This document shows positions 9,452 through 18,604 of a stretch of DNA of 64,000 nt, piece after piece (position 1 is the stretch's first letter; each line of letters begins with the position of its first letter). Below the pieces are notes generated by a model. The model had not been told where the DNA came from. It saw nothing but the letters and a program-made list of their open reading frames with translations, and made no database searches. The DNA is taken from contig CANPGM010000003.1 in the NCBI GenBank assembly GCA_947573605.1, positions 1 through 64,000 of the forward strand, in the 5' to 3' direction. The translations under genes were made by a program, and so were the position numbers. The stretch comes from an uncultured Roseburia sp. (GTDB lineage Bacteria; Bacillota; Clostridia; Lachnospirales; Lachnospiraceae).

Positions 9452-11656
9452 TTGGAAAAGATAGAAGGGTATGTGGATCACATTGTTTATCGAAACGCGG
9501 AAAACGGATATACGGTTTTGAACCTTGTATGCATGGAGGAGGAGATTGTCTGCGTCGGTACGTTTTCCGCTATTTCGGAAGGGGAAAATATTGAAGCATC
9601 CGGTGATTACACGGAGCACCCGACCTACGGAAAGCAGTTTAAAGTTACGGCTGTAAAAGAAGTTGAGCCGAAGGACAGAGAGGCGATTGAGCGGTATCTC
9701 GGTTCCGGCGCGATAAAAGGAATTGGTCTGGCGCTGGCGGCAAGAATTGTGAGACGGTTTAAGGAGGACACGTTTCGGATTATCGAGGAGGAGCCGGAAC
9801 GCCTTTCCGAAGTAAAGGGAATCAGCGAGCGGAAGGCAATGGAGATTGCCGCGCAGGTAAACGAAAAGAGGGATTTGCGCCAGGCAATGATTTTTTTGCA
9901 GCAGTACGGTATAAAAATGAATCTGGCAGTGAAAATTTATAACCGATACGGACAGGAGGTCTATGGGATTATCAAAGAAAATCCGTACCGGCTTGCCGAC
10001 GATATCGAGGGCGTCGGGTTTCGGACTGCCGACGAAATTGCAGGCCGCGTGGGAATTCGGGCGGATTCTGATTTTCGGATGAAGAGCGGTATTTTGTATA
10101 CATTGATTCAGGCGGCTGGAGAAGGACATACCTACCTTCCTCAGGAAGAATTAAAACGGCGTGCAGGAGAGCTTTTGGAAACCGACACGGCGCATATGGA
10201 TAAACACTTTATGGATCTGGCGATCGAACGGAAAATTATGATGAAGCAGCAGGGGGGACTGACCGGGATCTACGCGGCTTCGTTTTATTATATGGAAGCG
10301 AATACGGCGGCGATGTTAAAGATGTTGGACGTCGGATATGAGGTGTCGGATGCAATCATTGAAAAACAGGTGCATACCATAGAAAAACAGACGGGAATGG
10401 AGCTGGAAGAGCATCAGATGCTTGCGGTGAAAGAGGCCGCGCGAAACGGTCTTTTGGTCATAACCGGAGGGCCGGGAACAGGAAAAACAACGACAATTAA
10501 TACAATTATCCGTTTTTTTGAAATGGAGGACATGGATATTTATCTGGCTGCACCTACCGGACGCGCCGCGAAACGAATGAGCGAGACGACCGGATTTGAG
10601 GCCAGGACGATTCACCGAATGCTGGAGCTAAACGGCGGAATGGAAGGCGCGGCAGGGTTTGAACGAAACGAGAGGAATCCGCTTGAGACAGATGTAGTGA
10701 TTATAGACGAAATGTCAATGGTCGATATTTCACTGATGAATGCGCTGTTAAAGGCCATTGCTGCGGGTACGAGGCTGATTTTAGTCGGCGATGTAAACCA
10801 GTTGCCGAGCGTCGGGCCGGGAAGCGTGTTAAAGGATATTATCGATTCGGGCGTCTGTCATGTTGTGAAACTGACAAAGATTTTCCGTCAGGCTTCAGAG
10901 AGCGATATTATTGTAAACGCGCATAAAATTAACCGCGGCGAGGAAGTGACGCTTGATAATAAAAGCATGGATTTCTTTTTTCTGAAACGCTATGAAGCGG
11001 ATGTTATTATAAATGTTGTTCTGCAATTGATAAAGCAAAAACTTCCGAAATTTGTAGAAGCCGAGCCGTATGATATCCAGGTTTTAACGCCAATGAGAAA
11101 AGGGCTGCTGGGCGTGGAACGGCTGAATACGATTCTGCAGATGTATTTAAACCCGCCCGAAGAAGGGAAAAGAGAAAAGGAGCATGGGAGTATTATCTTC
11201 CGCGAGGGAGATAAGGTCATGCAGACAAAGAATAATTATCAGTTGGAATGGGAAATAAGGACAAAATTCGGGCTTACCGTGGATAAGGGAATGGGGATTT
11301 TTAACGGAGATACGGGAATTATCCGGGAAATCAATGATTTTGCTGAAACAATGACGGTGGAGTTCGACGAGGGCAGAATGGTCGATTATTCGTATAAGCT
11401 TTTGGACGAGCTGGAACTTGCGTATGCGATTACGATTCATAAATCACAGGGCAGCGAGTACCCGGCGGTTGTGATTCCGCTGTTAAGCGGCCCCGCAATG
11501 CTTTTGAACCGGAATCTGTTATATACGGCGGTTACAAGGGCAAGAAGGTGCGTAACGCTGGTCGGAAACGACAGAGTTTTTGAAGAGATGATAAAGAATA
11601 CATCGCAGCAGAAACGATACAGCGGACTGTGCGAACGGCTGAAGGAACAGGTGTGA
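9452..11656 (+). CDS. recD2: RecD2-type 5'-3' DNA helicase
   Basis: This is a superfamily 1B helicase that unwinds DNA 5' to 3' and is thought to act in replication-fork repair without RecBC. The 734-aa protein has the N-terminal OB-like and helix-hairpin-helix region (GSGAIKGIGLALAARIVRRF, VKGISERKAMEIA), Walker A GGPGTGKTTT near residue 341, Walker B VIIDEMSM, motif III GDVNQLPSVGPG, and a C-terminal UvrD-like part with the YAITIHKSQGSEYP and YTAVTRAR motifs. The start is TTG 9452 behind an AGGAGAGAGGA site. It stands alone, after the flagellar operon and a structured leader. Confidence 0.93.
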   Translation: MEKIEGYVDHIVYRNAENGYTVLNLVCMEEEIVCVGTFSAISEGENIEASGDYTEHPTYGKQFKVTAVKEVEPKDREAIERYLGSGAIKGIGLALAARIVRRFKEDTFRIIEEEPERLSEVKGISERKAMEIAAQVNEKRDLRQAMIFLQQYGIKMNLAVKIYNRYGQEVYGIIKENPYRLADDIEGVGFRTADEIAGRVGIRADSDFRMKSGILYTLIQAAGEGHTYLPQEELKRRAGELLETDTAHMDKHFMDLAIERKIMMKQQGGLTGIYAASFYYMEANTAAMLKMLDVGYEVSDAIIEKQVHTIEKQTGMELEEHQMLAVKEAARNGLLVITGGPGTGKTTTINTIIRFFEMEDMDIYLAAPTGRAAKRMSETTGFEARTIHRMLELNGGMEGAAGFERNERNPLETDVVIIDEMSMVDISLMNALLKAIAAGTRLILVGDVNQLPSVGPGSVLKDIIDSGVCHVVKLTKIFRQASESDIIVNAHKINRGEEVTLDNKSMDFFFLKRYEADVIINVVLQLIKQKLPKFVEAEPYDIQVLTPMRKGLLGVERLNTILQMYLNPPEEGKREKEHGSIIFREGDKVMQTKNNYQLEWEIRTKFGLTVDKGMGIFNGDTGIIREINDFAETMTVEFDEGRMVDYSYKLLDELELAYAITIHKSQGSEYPAVVIPLLSGPAMLLNRNLLYTAVTRARRCVTLVGNDRVFEEMIKNTSQQKRYSGLCERLKEQV

Positions 11657-11774
11657 AAGAACGGAAGTTGCGCTTTAAAGCGAACGGCGCTTTGGAAAAG
11701 ACTTGCTAAAAGAGATGTAGAAAAATAACGTTGCGGATTGCGCAGGAACTATCATAAACAACCGTTCACGAATT

Positions 11775-11809
11775 AAGGGCAGAGCCGGATCATCCGGTTC
11801 CGCCCTTTT
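11775..11809 (+). terminator. Bidirectional terminator between recD2 and the flavin reductase-like gene
   Basis: AAGGGCAGAGCCGGAT pairs with ATCCGGTTCCGCCCTTTT. The stem is GC-rich, ends in four T residues, and has the matching A-run on the left for the convergent gene. Confidence 0.85.
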
Positions 11810-11814
11810 ATAAT

Positions 11815-12321
11815 TTATCTGGCCATAACATCAATAATTTCAGCTACATACATGGTATGCATATCATGATCGGCATACCATTTCTCTTTGATGTCCGGTA
11901 TGAGGAAATGTTCTTCCGTAATCGGAACGGCGGCCATTTTCTGACAGAGTATTACGAGGCTGCCTTCGTCAACGTAGGGGATTCCGAGCTTATATGCAAG
12001 CGTCAGACCGGCTTCCGCTATTTTATTTTCTTCACGGCCCGAGTGGCTTCCGCAGTAGCTTAACGCTTCTTTATAGTTGCCGTCAAAGAAAGTAACGGAG
12101 AAAAAGTCGCCGTCATCGACAAATTCTTTTGTATATCTGGAGTCGCGGATAAAAATAAACGCTACATTTTTTCCCCAGAGGACGCCGAATCCGCCCCAGC
12201 TTACGGTCATGGTATTTGACTTTTTTTTGCTGCCTGCAGTAACGAGTGCCCAGTCTTTTCCGATTTTAGTAAACGGATTCAGTTCCAGTAAGTCAATAGG
12301 AAATGGTTGAAACGCATGCAT
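11815..12321 (-). CDS. Flavin reductase-like FMN-binding split-barrel protein
   Basis: This 168-aa protein belongs to the flavin reductase-like split-barrel family, which binds FMN. The N-terminal half has KDWALVTAGSKKKSNTMT followed by SWGGFGVLWGKNVAFIFIR, the usual FMN phosphate and ribityl contact region. FFSVTFFDGNYKEALSYCG is a second conserved block. The substrate is not known; relatives in Clostridia are annotated as flavin reductases or flavoredoxins. It is monocistronic, divergent from ilvE, with its own promoter at 12423-12451. A ribosome binding site (AAAGGACATT) lies just before the ATG. Confidence 0.82.
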   Translation of the reverse strand: MHAFQPFPIDLLELNPFTKIGKDWALVTAGSKKKSNTMTVSWGGFGVLWGKNVAFIFIRDSRYTKEFVDDGDFFSVTFFDGNYKEALSYCGSHSGREENKIAEAGLTLAYKLGIPYVDEGSLVILCQKMAAVPITEEHFLIPDIKEKWYADHDMHTMYVAEIIDVMAR

Positions 12322-12422
12322 AATGAAATGTCCTTTCTTTTTTTTATATATCGTTCCCCTCTCTTGTCAGGAGAGGGCATTTACGGGCAAAACGGCGTTT
12401 GCCTGTGATTTTCCCTGATAAT

Positions 12423-12451
12423 ATTATATCGCCATATGGGAAAAAAGTCAC
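12423..12451 (-). promoter_or_regulatory. Promoter of the flavin reductase-like gene
   Basis: On the complement, GTGACT (12446-12451), a 17-base spacer and TATAAT (12423-12428). The roughly 95-base leader holds two hairpins (CCTCTC/GAGAGG and GGCAAA/TTTGCC), whose role is not evident. Confidence 0.6.
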
Positions 12452-12524
12452 GACAAACTTTCATTAGAACTTTTCTTCACACTATAACCGCAGAATATAA
12501 GGTTTATAAGCCGCCGGAATAATC

Positions 12525-12553
12525 TTGACACTAAAAAAAGAAAGTATCATAAT
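12525..12553 (+). promoter_or_regulatory. Promoter of ilvE
   Basis: Consensus TTGACA (12525-12530), a 17-base spacer and CATAAT (12548-12553), leaving a leader of about 30 bases. No T-box or leader peptide was seen, so control by tRNA is unlikely. Confidence 0.8.
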
Positions 12554-12591
12554 AAGTGCAATGCAATAAGAAACAGTCAGGAGGTTTTGTT

Positions 12592-13659
12592 ATGGATATC
12601 AGATTTGAAAAGAGAGAAGTATTAAAGGAAAAACCGGATCAGAAAAATCTTGGATTCGGTAAATACATGACGGATTATATGTTTGTGATGGACTGGACGA
12701 AGGACGGCGGCTGGACCGACGCCAGAATTGTACCGCACGGACCGATTTGCCTGGAACCGTCCTGCGTGACGCTGCACTATGCACAGGAGACGTTTGAGGG
12801 ATTGAAGGCGTATCGTACCGCGGAAGGGAAAATACAGCTCTTTCGTCCGGAAATGAATGCAAGAAGAATGATTCGCTCAAATGAAAGGCTTTGTATGCCG
12901 GCATTTCCGGAAGAGATGTTTGTAGAAGCGGTAAAGGCGCTTGTAAAGGTAGAGGAGGACTGGGTTCCCTCGGAGCCGGAGACTTCTCTGTATATCCGGC
13001 CGTTTATGTTCGCAACGGAAGCGGCGCTCGGCGTTCATATGGCAAGCGCATATCAGTTTATGATTATCTGCTGTCCGGTTGGAGCTTATTACGCCGAAGG
13101 AATTAATCCGGTGAAAATTCTTGTAGAGGACGAGCTGGTCCGCGCCGTAAAAGGCGGAACCGGTTTTACCAAATGCGGCGGAAATTACGCCGGTTCTATT
13201 TTAGGACAGGTGAAAGCGGAAAAGATGGGATATTCCCAGGTGCTCTGGCTGGATGGAGAGCACCGTAAATATGTAGAAGAAGTCGGTACTATGAATATTA
13301 TGTTTAAGATTTCGGGAGAAATCTACACGGCGCCGGTGAATGAAGGAACCGTACTTGCGGGCGTTACAAGAGATTCCATGATTCATTTGCTGAAAGACTG
13401 GGGTTATAAAGTAAACGAAACGCGGCTTTCCGTAGATGATCTGATGAAAGCGGGACATGACGGTACATTAGAAGAAGTATTCGGAACCGGTACCGCGGCC
13501 GTAATTTCTCCGGTCGGCGAGCTTTGCTATAAAGAAGACGTTGTGACCGTCAATCACTTTCAAATAGGTGAACTGACGCAAAAGCTCTATGATACGCTGA
13601 CCGGAATCCAGTGGGGAAAGCTTCCGGATAAATACGGCTGGACGGTAGAGGTAAAATAA
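12592..13659 (+). CDS. ilvE: Branched-chain amino acid aminotransferase
   Basis: This is a class IV PLP enzyme that interconverts leucine, isoleucine and valine with their 2-oxo acids, using glutamate/2-oxoglutarate. The 355-aa protein belongs to the longer class II type BCAT, with LEPSCVTLHYAQETFEGLKAY in short form near the start, the PLP lysine in GGTGFTKCGGNYA, VEEVGTMNIMF, and GTVLAGVTRDS near the phosphate-binding cup. ATG 12592 follows AGGAGG at 12579-12584 by 7 bases; the open frame upstream of it is not used. It is transcribed alone and converges, 8 bases apart, with the HD/MBL fusion gene. Confidence 0.95.
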   Translation: MDIRFEKREVLKEKPDQKNLGFGKYMTDYMFVMDWTKDGGWTDARIVPHGPICLEPSCVTLHYAQETFEGLKAYRTAEGKIQLFRPEMNARRMIRSNERLCMPAFPEEMFVEAVKALVKVEEDWVPSEPETSLYIRPFMFATEAALGVHMASAYQFMIICCPVGAYYAEGINPVKILVEDELVRAVKGGTGFTKCGGNYAGSILGQVKAEKMGYSQVLWLDGEHRKYVEEVGTMNIMFKISGEIYTAPVNEGTVLAGVTRDSMIHLLKDWGYKVNETRLSVDDLMKAGHDGTLEEVFGTGTAAVISPVGELCYKEDVVTVNHFQIGELTQKLYDTLTGIQWGKLPDKYGWTVEVK

Positions 13660-13667
13660 GTCTTTCT

Positions 13668-14891
13668 TTAAATTTGGAAATCCGATTTATGACCCGGATA
13701 AATATGATATCCTTTGCAGTTCTGCTTTAAATAAGCGAGGGAACGCGTCATCTCGGTTTCATTTCCTCCGGGAAGCGACGTTTTGCCGTGACGGCCGTCT
13801 GCAAAAAGGAGATCGCCTGTGAATGCCGAATTTCCGGTAAAGAGGGCCATTGAGCCTTCGGTGTGTCCCGGCAGCAGCTTCGTTTGAAACAGGAGATTTC
13901 CAAGACGGATTTCGTCTCCGTCGGTAAGAAGGAGATCCGCAGGAACCGCCTTGTATTTATTTACTACGTAGGGACGTTCGTTTATGGATGTTTCGTCGGT
14001 AAGTCTCGGCGCGTCCATTCTGCTTATGAGAATTACCGGATTTAAGGCTTCTTTCAGAGCCTTTAATGCGAGAACGTGGTCGGCATGGCCATGTGTGACG
14101 AAGATATATTTTATTTGAAGACTGTTTTTTTGTACCTCCTGTAATATTTTCGATGCGTCGTCTGCCGGATCGATAATCATCGCCTCTTTTGTTTTTCTGT
14201 CAAATACAAGGTAGCAGTTGGTAAAGCAGTCTCCAAGTACAAGGCGGATAATTCCCGGATTTTCCGGGGATGCAATTTCTGTTAAATCCTGTATACATTC
14301 GGTTACATAACCGGACTTTCGACCCGTTTCGATTTTGGAACGGGTTTCTTCGTTGACAGCGTCTTTTAACCCCTGCAATCCCGGAACTGCCGCGACTTCA
14401 TCAGCTCCATAGGTAAGTTGGAGGTCGTATTCCAGAGGAATCCAGGTACGGAGATCACTTTCGTTGTGTGCGAGCACGGCTTCCATCTTATCAAGGGCTT
14501 TATAAAGCGCAGCCTCTTTTGAGGCATCCGGCATCTGAGCCCGATTCATTTCGGCAAATAGATCCGTTAAGCGTTCTCTGTAAAAATCAGGGAGTTTTTC
14601 TATCCATTGCACAAGCAGGCGGTCTTCTTTTTCTCTGTCGGCGTCTGTTTTCTGAAATGCCGGGATATCTCCGGTAAATATTTCTCCGATATCGTGAAAC
14701 AGACACATTTCAATGAGACGGTTTTGGTTCAGATCCGGAAACCTGTCCGCCAGAAAATAAGCCATCATACACAATCGCCAGCTATGTTCCGCCACACTTT
14801 CATGGCGTCCCATCGAGGTATAGGAGTGCCGGGTCTGATTCTTCAGTTTTTCAAGCGTATGCATAATTTCCAGATAGTTTTTCCAGTCCAT
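13668..14891 (-). CDS. HD-domain (YfbR-like) and metallo-beta-lactamase fusion protein
   Basis: This 407-aa protein joins two metal hydrolases. Residues 1 to about 185 match the YfbR/HDDC2 HD family, which removes phosphate from 5'-deoxynucleotides: HESVAEHSW at 30-38, HD at 66-67 (CLFHDIGE), and DKMEAVLAHNESDL with the later aspartate. Residues from about 205 to the end form a glyoxalase II-like metallo-beta-lactamase fold: GDCFTNCYLVFD, THGHADH near residue 266, a LLPGHTEGSMAL histidine, FTGDLLFADGRHG and a final YPGHKS. Both active sites look intact. The gene has its own promoter; an AGGAGGA site precedes the ATG. The joint function is unknown. Confidence 0.85.
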   Translation of the reverse strand: MDWKNYLEIMHTLEKLKNQTRHSYTSMGRHESVAEHSWRLCMMAYFLADRFPDLNQNRLIEMCLFHDIGEIFTGDIPAFQKTDADREKEDRLLVQWIEKLPDFYRERLTDLFAEMNRAQMPDASKEAALYKALDKMEAVLAHNESDLRTWIPLEYDLQLTYGADEVAAVPGLQGLKDAVNEETRSKIETGRKSGYVTECIQDLTEIASPENPGIIRLVLGDCFTNCYLVFDRKTKEAMIIDPADDASKILQEVQKNSLQIKYIFVTHGHADHVLALKALKEALNPVILISRMDAPRLTDETSINERPYVVNKYKAVPADLLLTDGDEIRLGNLLFQTKLLPGHTEGSMALFTGNSAFTGDLLFADGRHGKTSLPGGNETEMTRSLAYLKQNCKGYHIYPGHKSDFQI

Positions 14892-14942
14892 ATCATGTCC
14901 TCCTTTGGTCGATAAATGCGCGGCAGTACGCCGTTTTGCTTT

Positions 14943-14971
14943 ATTATAACGATAGTTGGAGAGAATCTCAA
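14943..14971 (-). promoter_or_regulatory. Promoter of the HD/MBL fusion gene
   Basis: On the complement, TTGAGA (14966-14971), exactly 17 bases, then TATAAT (14943-14948), about 55 bases from the start codon. It is back to back with the rtcB promoter. Confidence 0.75.
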
Positions 14972-14986
14972 TAGTGTTACTGCGTA

Positions 14987-15015
14987 TTGTGAATTGAGGG
15001 ATTCGTGTGTATAAT
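14987..15015 (+). promoter_or_regulatory. Promoter of rtcB
   Basis: TTGTGA (14987-14992), a 17-base spacer and TATAAT (15010-15015), about 74 bases upstream of the rtcB start codon. Confidence 0.7.
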
Positions 15016-15088
15016 AGAAAAGGCGGAAAGAAACGGATTGAAACAGAGCGATGAATTTCGTTTTGTATGGCTTTGATGCGGAGGGGCT

Positions 15089-16312
15089 ATGATAGAACTG
15101 AAAGGAAAATATAACGAAGCGAAAATTTTTACAGATGTGGTGGATGAAGCATCCATTTCTCAGATACTTCTGTTACTGAACCAGGAATTTGTATCCGGCA
15201 GTAAAATAAGACTGATGCCGGACGTTCATGCGGGCGCGGGGTGTACGATCGGAACGACTATGACGATTACCGATAAAATTGTTCCGAATCTTGTAGGGGT
15301 AGATATCGGCTGCGGAATGGAGACCGTAAAAATAAAAGAAAAGCATATCGAGTTACAGAAGCTGGATAAACTGATTTATGAAAAAATCCCGTCCGGGTTT
15401 CATGTACGGGAGAAAACGCACAGATATTTTGACGAAATCAATCTCGAAGAATTGTATTGTTATAAACACATTAATCCGGACCGCGCCGAAAAAAGCCTGG
15501 GAACGCTCGGAGGAGGCAATCATTTTATTGAAGCGGATAAAGATGAAGAAGGCAATATTTATATTGTAGTTCATTCCGGCAGCCGTCATCTGGGGCTGGA
15601 AGCGGCTAATTATTACCAGGAGGAGGGCTATCAGCGGTTAAACGGCTCTGCAAAAGAGGATGTGGAACATCTGATTGCGGAATTAAAGGCGCAGGGCAGA
15701 GAGCGGGAGATACAAAAAAGCATCGCGGCGTTAAAGAATACGAAACATACGAATATTCCGAGGCAGCTTGCATATGTGACCGGAGATCTGTTTGACCGGT
15801 ATATCCATGATATGAAAATCATTCAAAGGTATGCAGAGCGGAACAGGCAGGCGATGACGGATGAAATTGTAAAGGGTATGAAACTTCATGTCACAGAACA
15901 ATTTACAACCATCCATAATTATATTGATACGGACGCCGGGATATTAAGAAAGGGAGCCGTGTCCGCGCGAAAAAATGAAAAACTGCTGATTCCGATCAAT
16001 ATGAGGGACGGTTCTTTGATTTGTATCGGAAAAGGAAATGACGACTGGAATCAGTCGGCGCCGCACGGCGCCGGGCGGCTAATGAGCCGATCGGAGGCAA
16101 AGGGATCGTTTACGGTATCGGAATTTAAAAAACAGATGAACGGCATATATACTACATCTGTAAACAAAGATACTCTGGACGAGTGTCCGATGGCTTATAA
16201 AGGAATGGAGGATATTGTAAATAATATCGGCGATACGGCTGACATAGTACAGGTGATCAAACCGATTTATAATTTTAAGGCAGGCGGGGAAGAGACGAAT
16301 GCTTACCGGTAA
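15089..16312 (+). CDS. rtcB: RtcB-family RNA ligase
   Basis: RtcB is a GTP- and Mn-dependent ligase that joins 2',3'-cyclic phosphate (or 3'-phosphate) and 5'-OH RNA ends. The 407-aa protein is of the shorter bacterial type. It shows the metal-binding MPDVHAGAGC and GVDIGCGM motifs, LGGGNHFIE, HSGSRHLG, and the SAPHGAGR segment holding the histidine that becomes guanylylated. A GCGGAGGGG site precedes ATG 15089. No archease, RtcA or RtcR gene is adjacent, so it is an orphan ligase. It could serve RNA repair after toxin damage, but nothing nearby shows the target. Confidence 0.92.
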   Translation: MIELKGKYNEAKIFTDVVDEASISQILLLLNQEFVSGSKIRLMPDVHAGAGCTIGTTMTITDKIVPNLVGVDIGCGMETVKIKEKHIELQKLDKLIYEKIPSGFHVREKTHRYFDEINLEELYCYKHINPDRAEKSLGTLGGGNHFIEADKDEEGNIYIVVHSGSRHLGLEAANYYQEEGYQRLNGSAKEDVEHLIAELKAQGREREIQKSIAALKNTKHTNIPRQLAYVTGDLFDRYIHDMKIIQRYAERNRQAMTDEIVKGMKLHVTEQFTTIHNYIDTDAGILRKGAVSARKNEKLLIPINMRDGSLICIGKGNDDWNQSAPHGAGRLMSRSEAKGSFTVSEFKKQMNGIYTTSVNKDTLDECPMAYKGMEDIVNNIGDTADIVQVIKPIYNFKAGGEETNAYR

Positions 16313-16429
16313 CTGCTGGACTTTTATTTCATAACATAGTATAGTAAACACATTGAACCTTGAAAACTACATAAAATAGTGTTACAGTTTCAGATACGTA
16401 ATCCTGTAGGCGGAAACGACAGGCAGGGT

Positions 16430-16600
16430 ATGTCCCTTCTAGCGCCATGTACCTGTTGGAGCGGAATAACAGGTTGACGAGGAAAAGGGTGATCGAAAAT
16501 TCGGCGGATGCCCTTTCGTACCGCCCAGTACGAGATATGCCGTTAAATATGCGGGTAACTGCAAAACAAAAACGGTATAATGGGATGAATGGAATGGATT
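16430..16600 (+). ncRNA. glmS ribozyme (self-cleaving, GlcN6P-activated)
   Basis: The conserved core is directly readable: AGCGCC at 16441-16446 with the cleavage point just before G16442, GTTGACGAGGA at 16473-16483, GGG..ATCGAA at 16487-16496, and TCGGCGGATGCCC at 16501-16513, followed by the P3/P4 region to about 16600. It is established that glucosamine-6-phosphate is the cofactor for cleavage and that cleavage lowers glmS mRNA stability, giving product feedback. The rest of the 16313-16667 gap shows only a weak promoter-like TATAGT at 16340. Confidence 0.96.
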
Positions 16601-16667
16601 TGTGTCTGCGCGCACTTGACACAAACTTGTTATGCGTAAAAAAACGTGCGCGGAAATGGGGATATAT

Positions 16668-18488
16668 ATGTGTGGAATTATCGGCTATACGGGAAGTGAA
16701 GACGTAAAAGAAATTTTGCTGGATGCGCTTGAGCTGTTAGAATACAGAGGATATGACAGCGCGGGCATTGCGGTAAAAGAGGAGAAGACAGGTGAGACAA
16801 AAGTATGCAAATGCGCCGGAAGGGTCAGCGACCTGCGTATGATCTGTGAAACGGAAAAGCTTTTGTCGACCTGCGGAATCGGTCATACAAGATGGGCGAC
16901 GCACGGCGGAGTAAATGACAGCAACGCGCATCCGCACAGGTGCGGCAGAGTGACGCTGGTGCACAACGGAATCATTGAAAATTACAGAGAGCTGGCGTCG
17001 GACAGCGGCCTGACGGATAAACTGGTATCGGAGACGGACAGCGAGGTCGTAGCGGCGCTGCTTAATTATTATTATAAGGATGATCCGAAAGAGGCAATTA
17101 AAAAAACGGTAAAGAGACTGACAGGAACATTTGCGCTGGTAATTTTGTTTGAAGACTGTCCGGACGTAATATATTCCGTAAGAAATGTCAGTCCGATTGT
17201 AGCGACACTTTGTAAAGAAGGCGCGATGCTGGCTTCCGATTTGACGGCGCTGTGTCGATTCACGAACGAATATTTTGTAGTTCCGGAATATCATATTTTA
17301 GAGCTGCACAAAGATCATATCGTAATGACGGATTTTGACGATCATGTTGTAGAACCGGAATTTTTAACGGTTGACTGGCAGCTGAATGCGGCCGGAAAAA
17401 ACGGTTATCCGTTTTATATGGAAAAAGAGATTATGGAACAGCCTTTGGCCATCGAACAAACAATCAGAGGGCGTATCGTGCACGGACTCCCGGATTTTAC
17501 GGCAGACGGAGTGCCGGATCATATTTTTACGGACTGCGACAGAATCTGTATTGTGGCGTGCGGGACCGCAATGCATGCGGGGCTTGTCGCACAGGCGCTT
17601 GTAAAGTCAATCATTCATATGCATATTGACGTAGAGCTGGCTTCCGAGTTTATGTATTCGGATCCGGTGATAGATGAAAAGACACTTGTAATTGCCGTTT
17701 CGCAGTCGGGAGAAACCATCGATACGCTTGAGGCGTTAAAGTATGCGAAGAAGCGGGGAGCGACCTGCCTTTCGGTTATCAATGTCAAAGGCTCGTCAAT
17801 TGCGAGAGAGAGCGATTATGTGCTTTATACCTGCGCCGGTCCGGAAATTGCGGTTGCAAGCACAAAGGCGTATACGACACAGCTTTCGGTATTTTATCTG
17901 ATGACGGCAAAAATGGCGCAGCTTCGCGGTATTTTTACCGAAGAGGAGACGCTTTGTTTTATCAGAGAACTTGAGCGGACGCCCGATACGATCAAAGAAG
18001 TTTTAGAGTCAAGAAAAGAAATTCATATCGTTGCAAAGAAGGTTTTAAGCGCAAAAGATTTATTTATGATTGGCAGGGGACTTGATCATTCGGCTCTGTT
18101 AGAGGGTTCTTTAAAACTGAAGGAGGTTTCCTATATTCATTCGGAGGCATATGCGTCGGGGGAGTTAAAACACGGACCGATTGCGCTGATTACGCAGGAT
18201 ACGCCGGTCGTAGCGGCGGCGACGCAGGAAAAGCTGCTTTCAAAGGAGCTTTCCAACATCAGAGAAGTAAAATCGCGCGGAGCGGATGTTCTGCTTTTTA
18301 TTAAAAAAGCGCTTGCGGGAAATCTGGATCAGGAGTATGAAGTAATTACGCTGCCGGATATGAGAGATGAGTTTATGGTATTGCCTACGTCTGTAGCTTT
18401 ACAGCTTCTGGCTTATTACGTATCTTCCGACAAAGGGTTTGACGTAGATAAGCCAAGAAATCTTGCGAAGGTAGTTACCGTGGAATAA
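16668..18488 (+). CDS. glmS: Glutamine--fructose-6-phosphate aminotransferase
   Basis: GlmS makes glucosamine-6-phosphate from fructose-6-phosphate and glutamine, the entry to UDP-GlcNAc and the cell wall. The start is fixed by chemistry: MCGIIGYTG begins at ATG 16668, so that Cys2 becomes the N-terminal nucleophile of the glutaminase domain (residues 1 to about 240, with GHTRWATHG and HNGIIENY). Two SIS isomerase domains follow (CGTAMHAG, SQSGETIDTL, then GRG...LEGSLKLKEVSYIH), ending in NLAKVVTVE. The length of 606 aa is normal. Expression is under the upstream ribozyme. The pathway continues with glmM at 52748 in this window. Confidence 0.97.
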   Translation: MCGIIGYTGSEDVKEILLDALELLEYRGYDSAGIAVKEEKTGETKVCKCAGRVSDLRMICETEKLLSTCGIGHTRWATHGGVNDSNAHPHRCGRVTLVHNGIIENYRELASDSGLTDKLVSETDSEVVAALLNYYYKDDPKEAIKKTVKRLTGTFALVILFEDCPDVIYSVRNVSPIVATLCKEGAMLASDLTALCRFTNEYFVVPEYHILELHKDHIVMTDFDDHVVEPEFLTVDWQLNAAGKNGYPFYMEKEIMEQPLAIEQTIRGRIVHGLPDFTADGVPDHIFTDCDRICIVACGTAMHAGLVAQALVKSIIHMHIDVELASEFMYSDPVIDEKTLVIAVSQSGETIDTLEALKYAKKRGATCLSVINVKGSSIARESDYVLYTCAGPEIAVASTKAYTTQLSVFYLMTAKMAQLRGIFTEEETLCFIRELERTPDTIKEVLESRKEIHIVAKKVLSAKDLFMIGRGLDHSALLEGSLKLKEVSYIHSEAYASGELKHGPIALITQDTPVVAAATQEKLLSKELSNIREVKSRGADVLLFIKKALAGNLDQEYEVITLPDMRDEFMVLPTSVALQLLAYYVSSDKGFDVDKPRNLAKVVTVE

Positions 18489-18492
18489 AAGG

Positions 18493-18515
18493 GGCGGATG
18501 AACCGCCTGTTTTTT
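18493..18515 (+). terminator. Terminator after glmS
   Basis: GGCGG-ATGAA-CCGCC followed by TGTTTTTT, five bases after the glmS stop codon. Confidence 0.9.
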
Positions 18516-18545
18516 GCCGGGCAGGATTGCGTATCTGAGACTGTA

Positions 18546-18604
18546 AACAGGAAAGAACGCGGTTTTTATTGGGAATCAAGAAAAGCCGCGTTCTTTCTGT
18601 TTTC
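18546..18604 (+). terminator. Long second hairpin between glmS and sleC
   Basis: GAAAGAACGCGG (18551-18562) pairs perfectly with CCGCGTTCTTTC (18586-18597). Pairing extends into TTTT/AAAA on the loop side and into CAG/CTG on the outer side, with TGTTTTC after it. It is long enough to terminate transcription from either direction and insulates sleC from glmS. Confidence 0.7.

Noticed and set aside
12330-12420. FMN riboswitch before the flavin reductase-like gene
   Set aside because: Two simple hairpins are present, but none of the conserved junction sequences of the FMN element.
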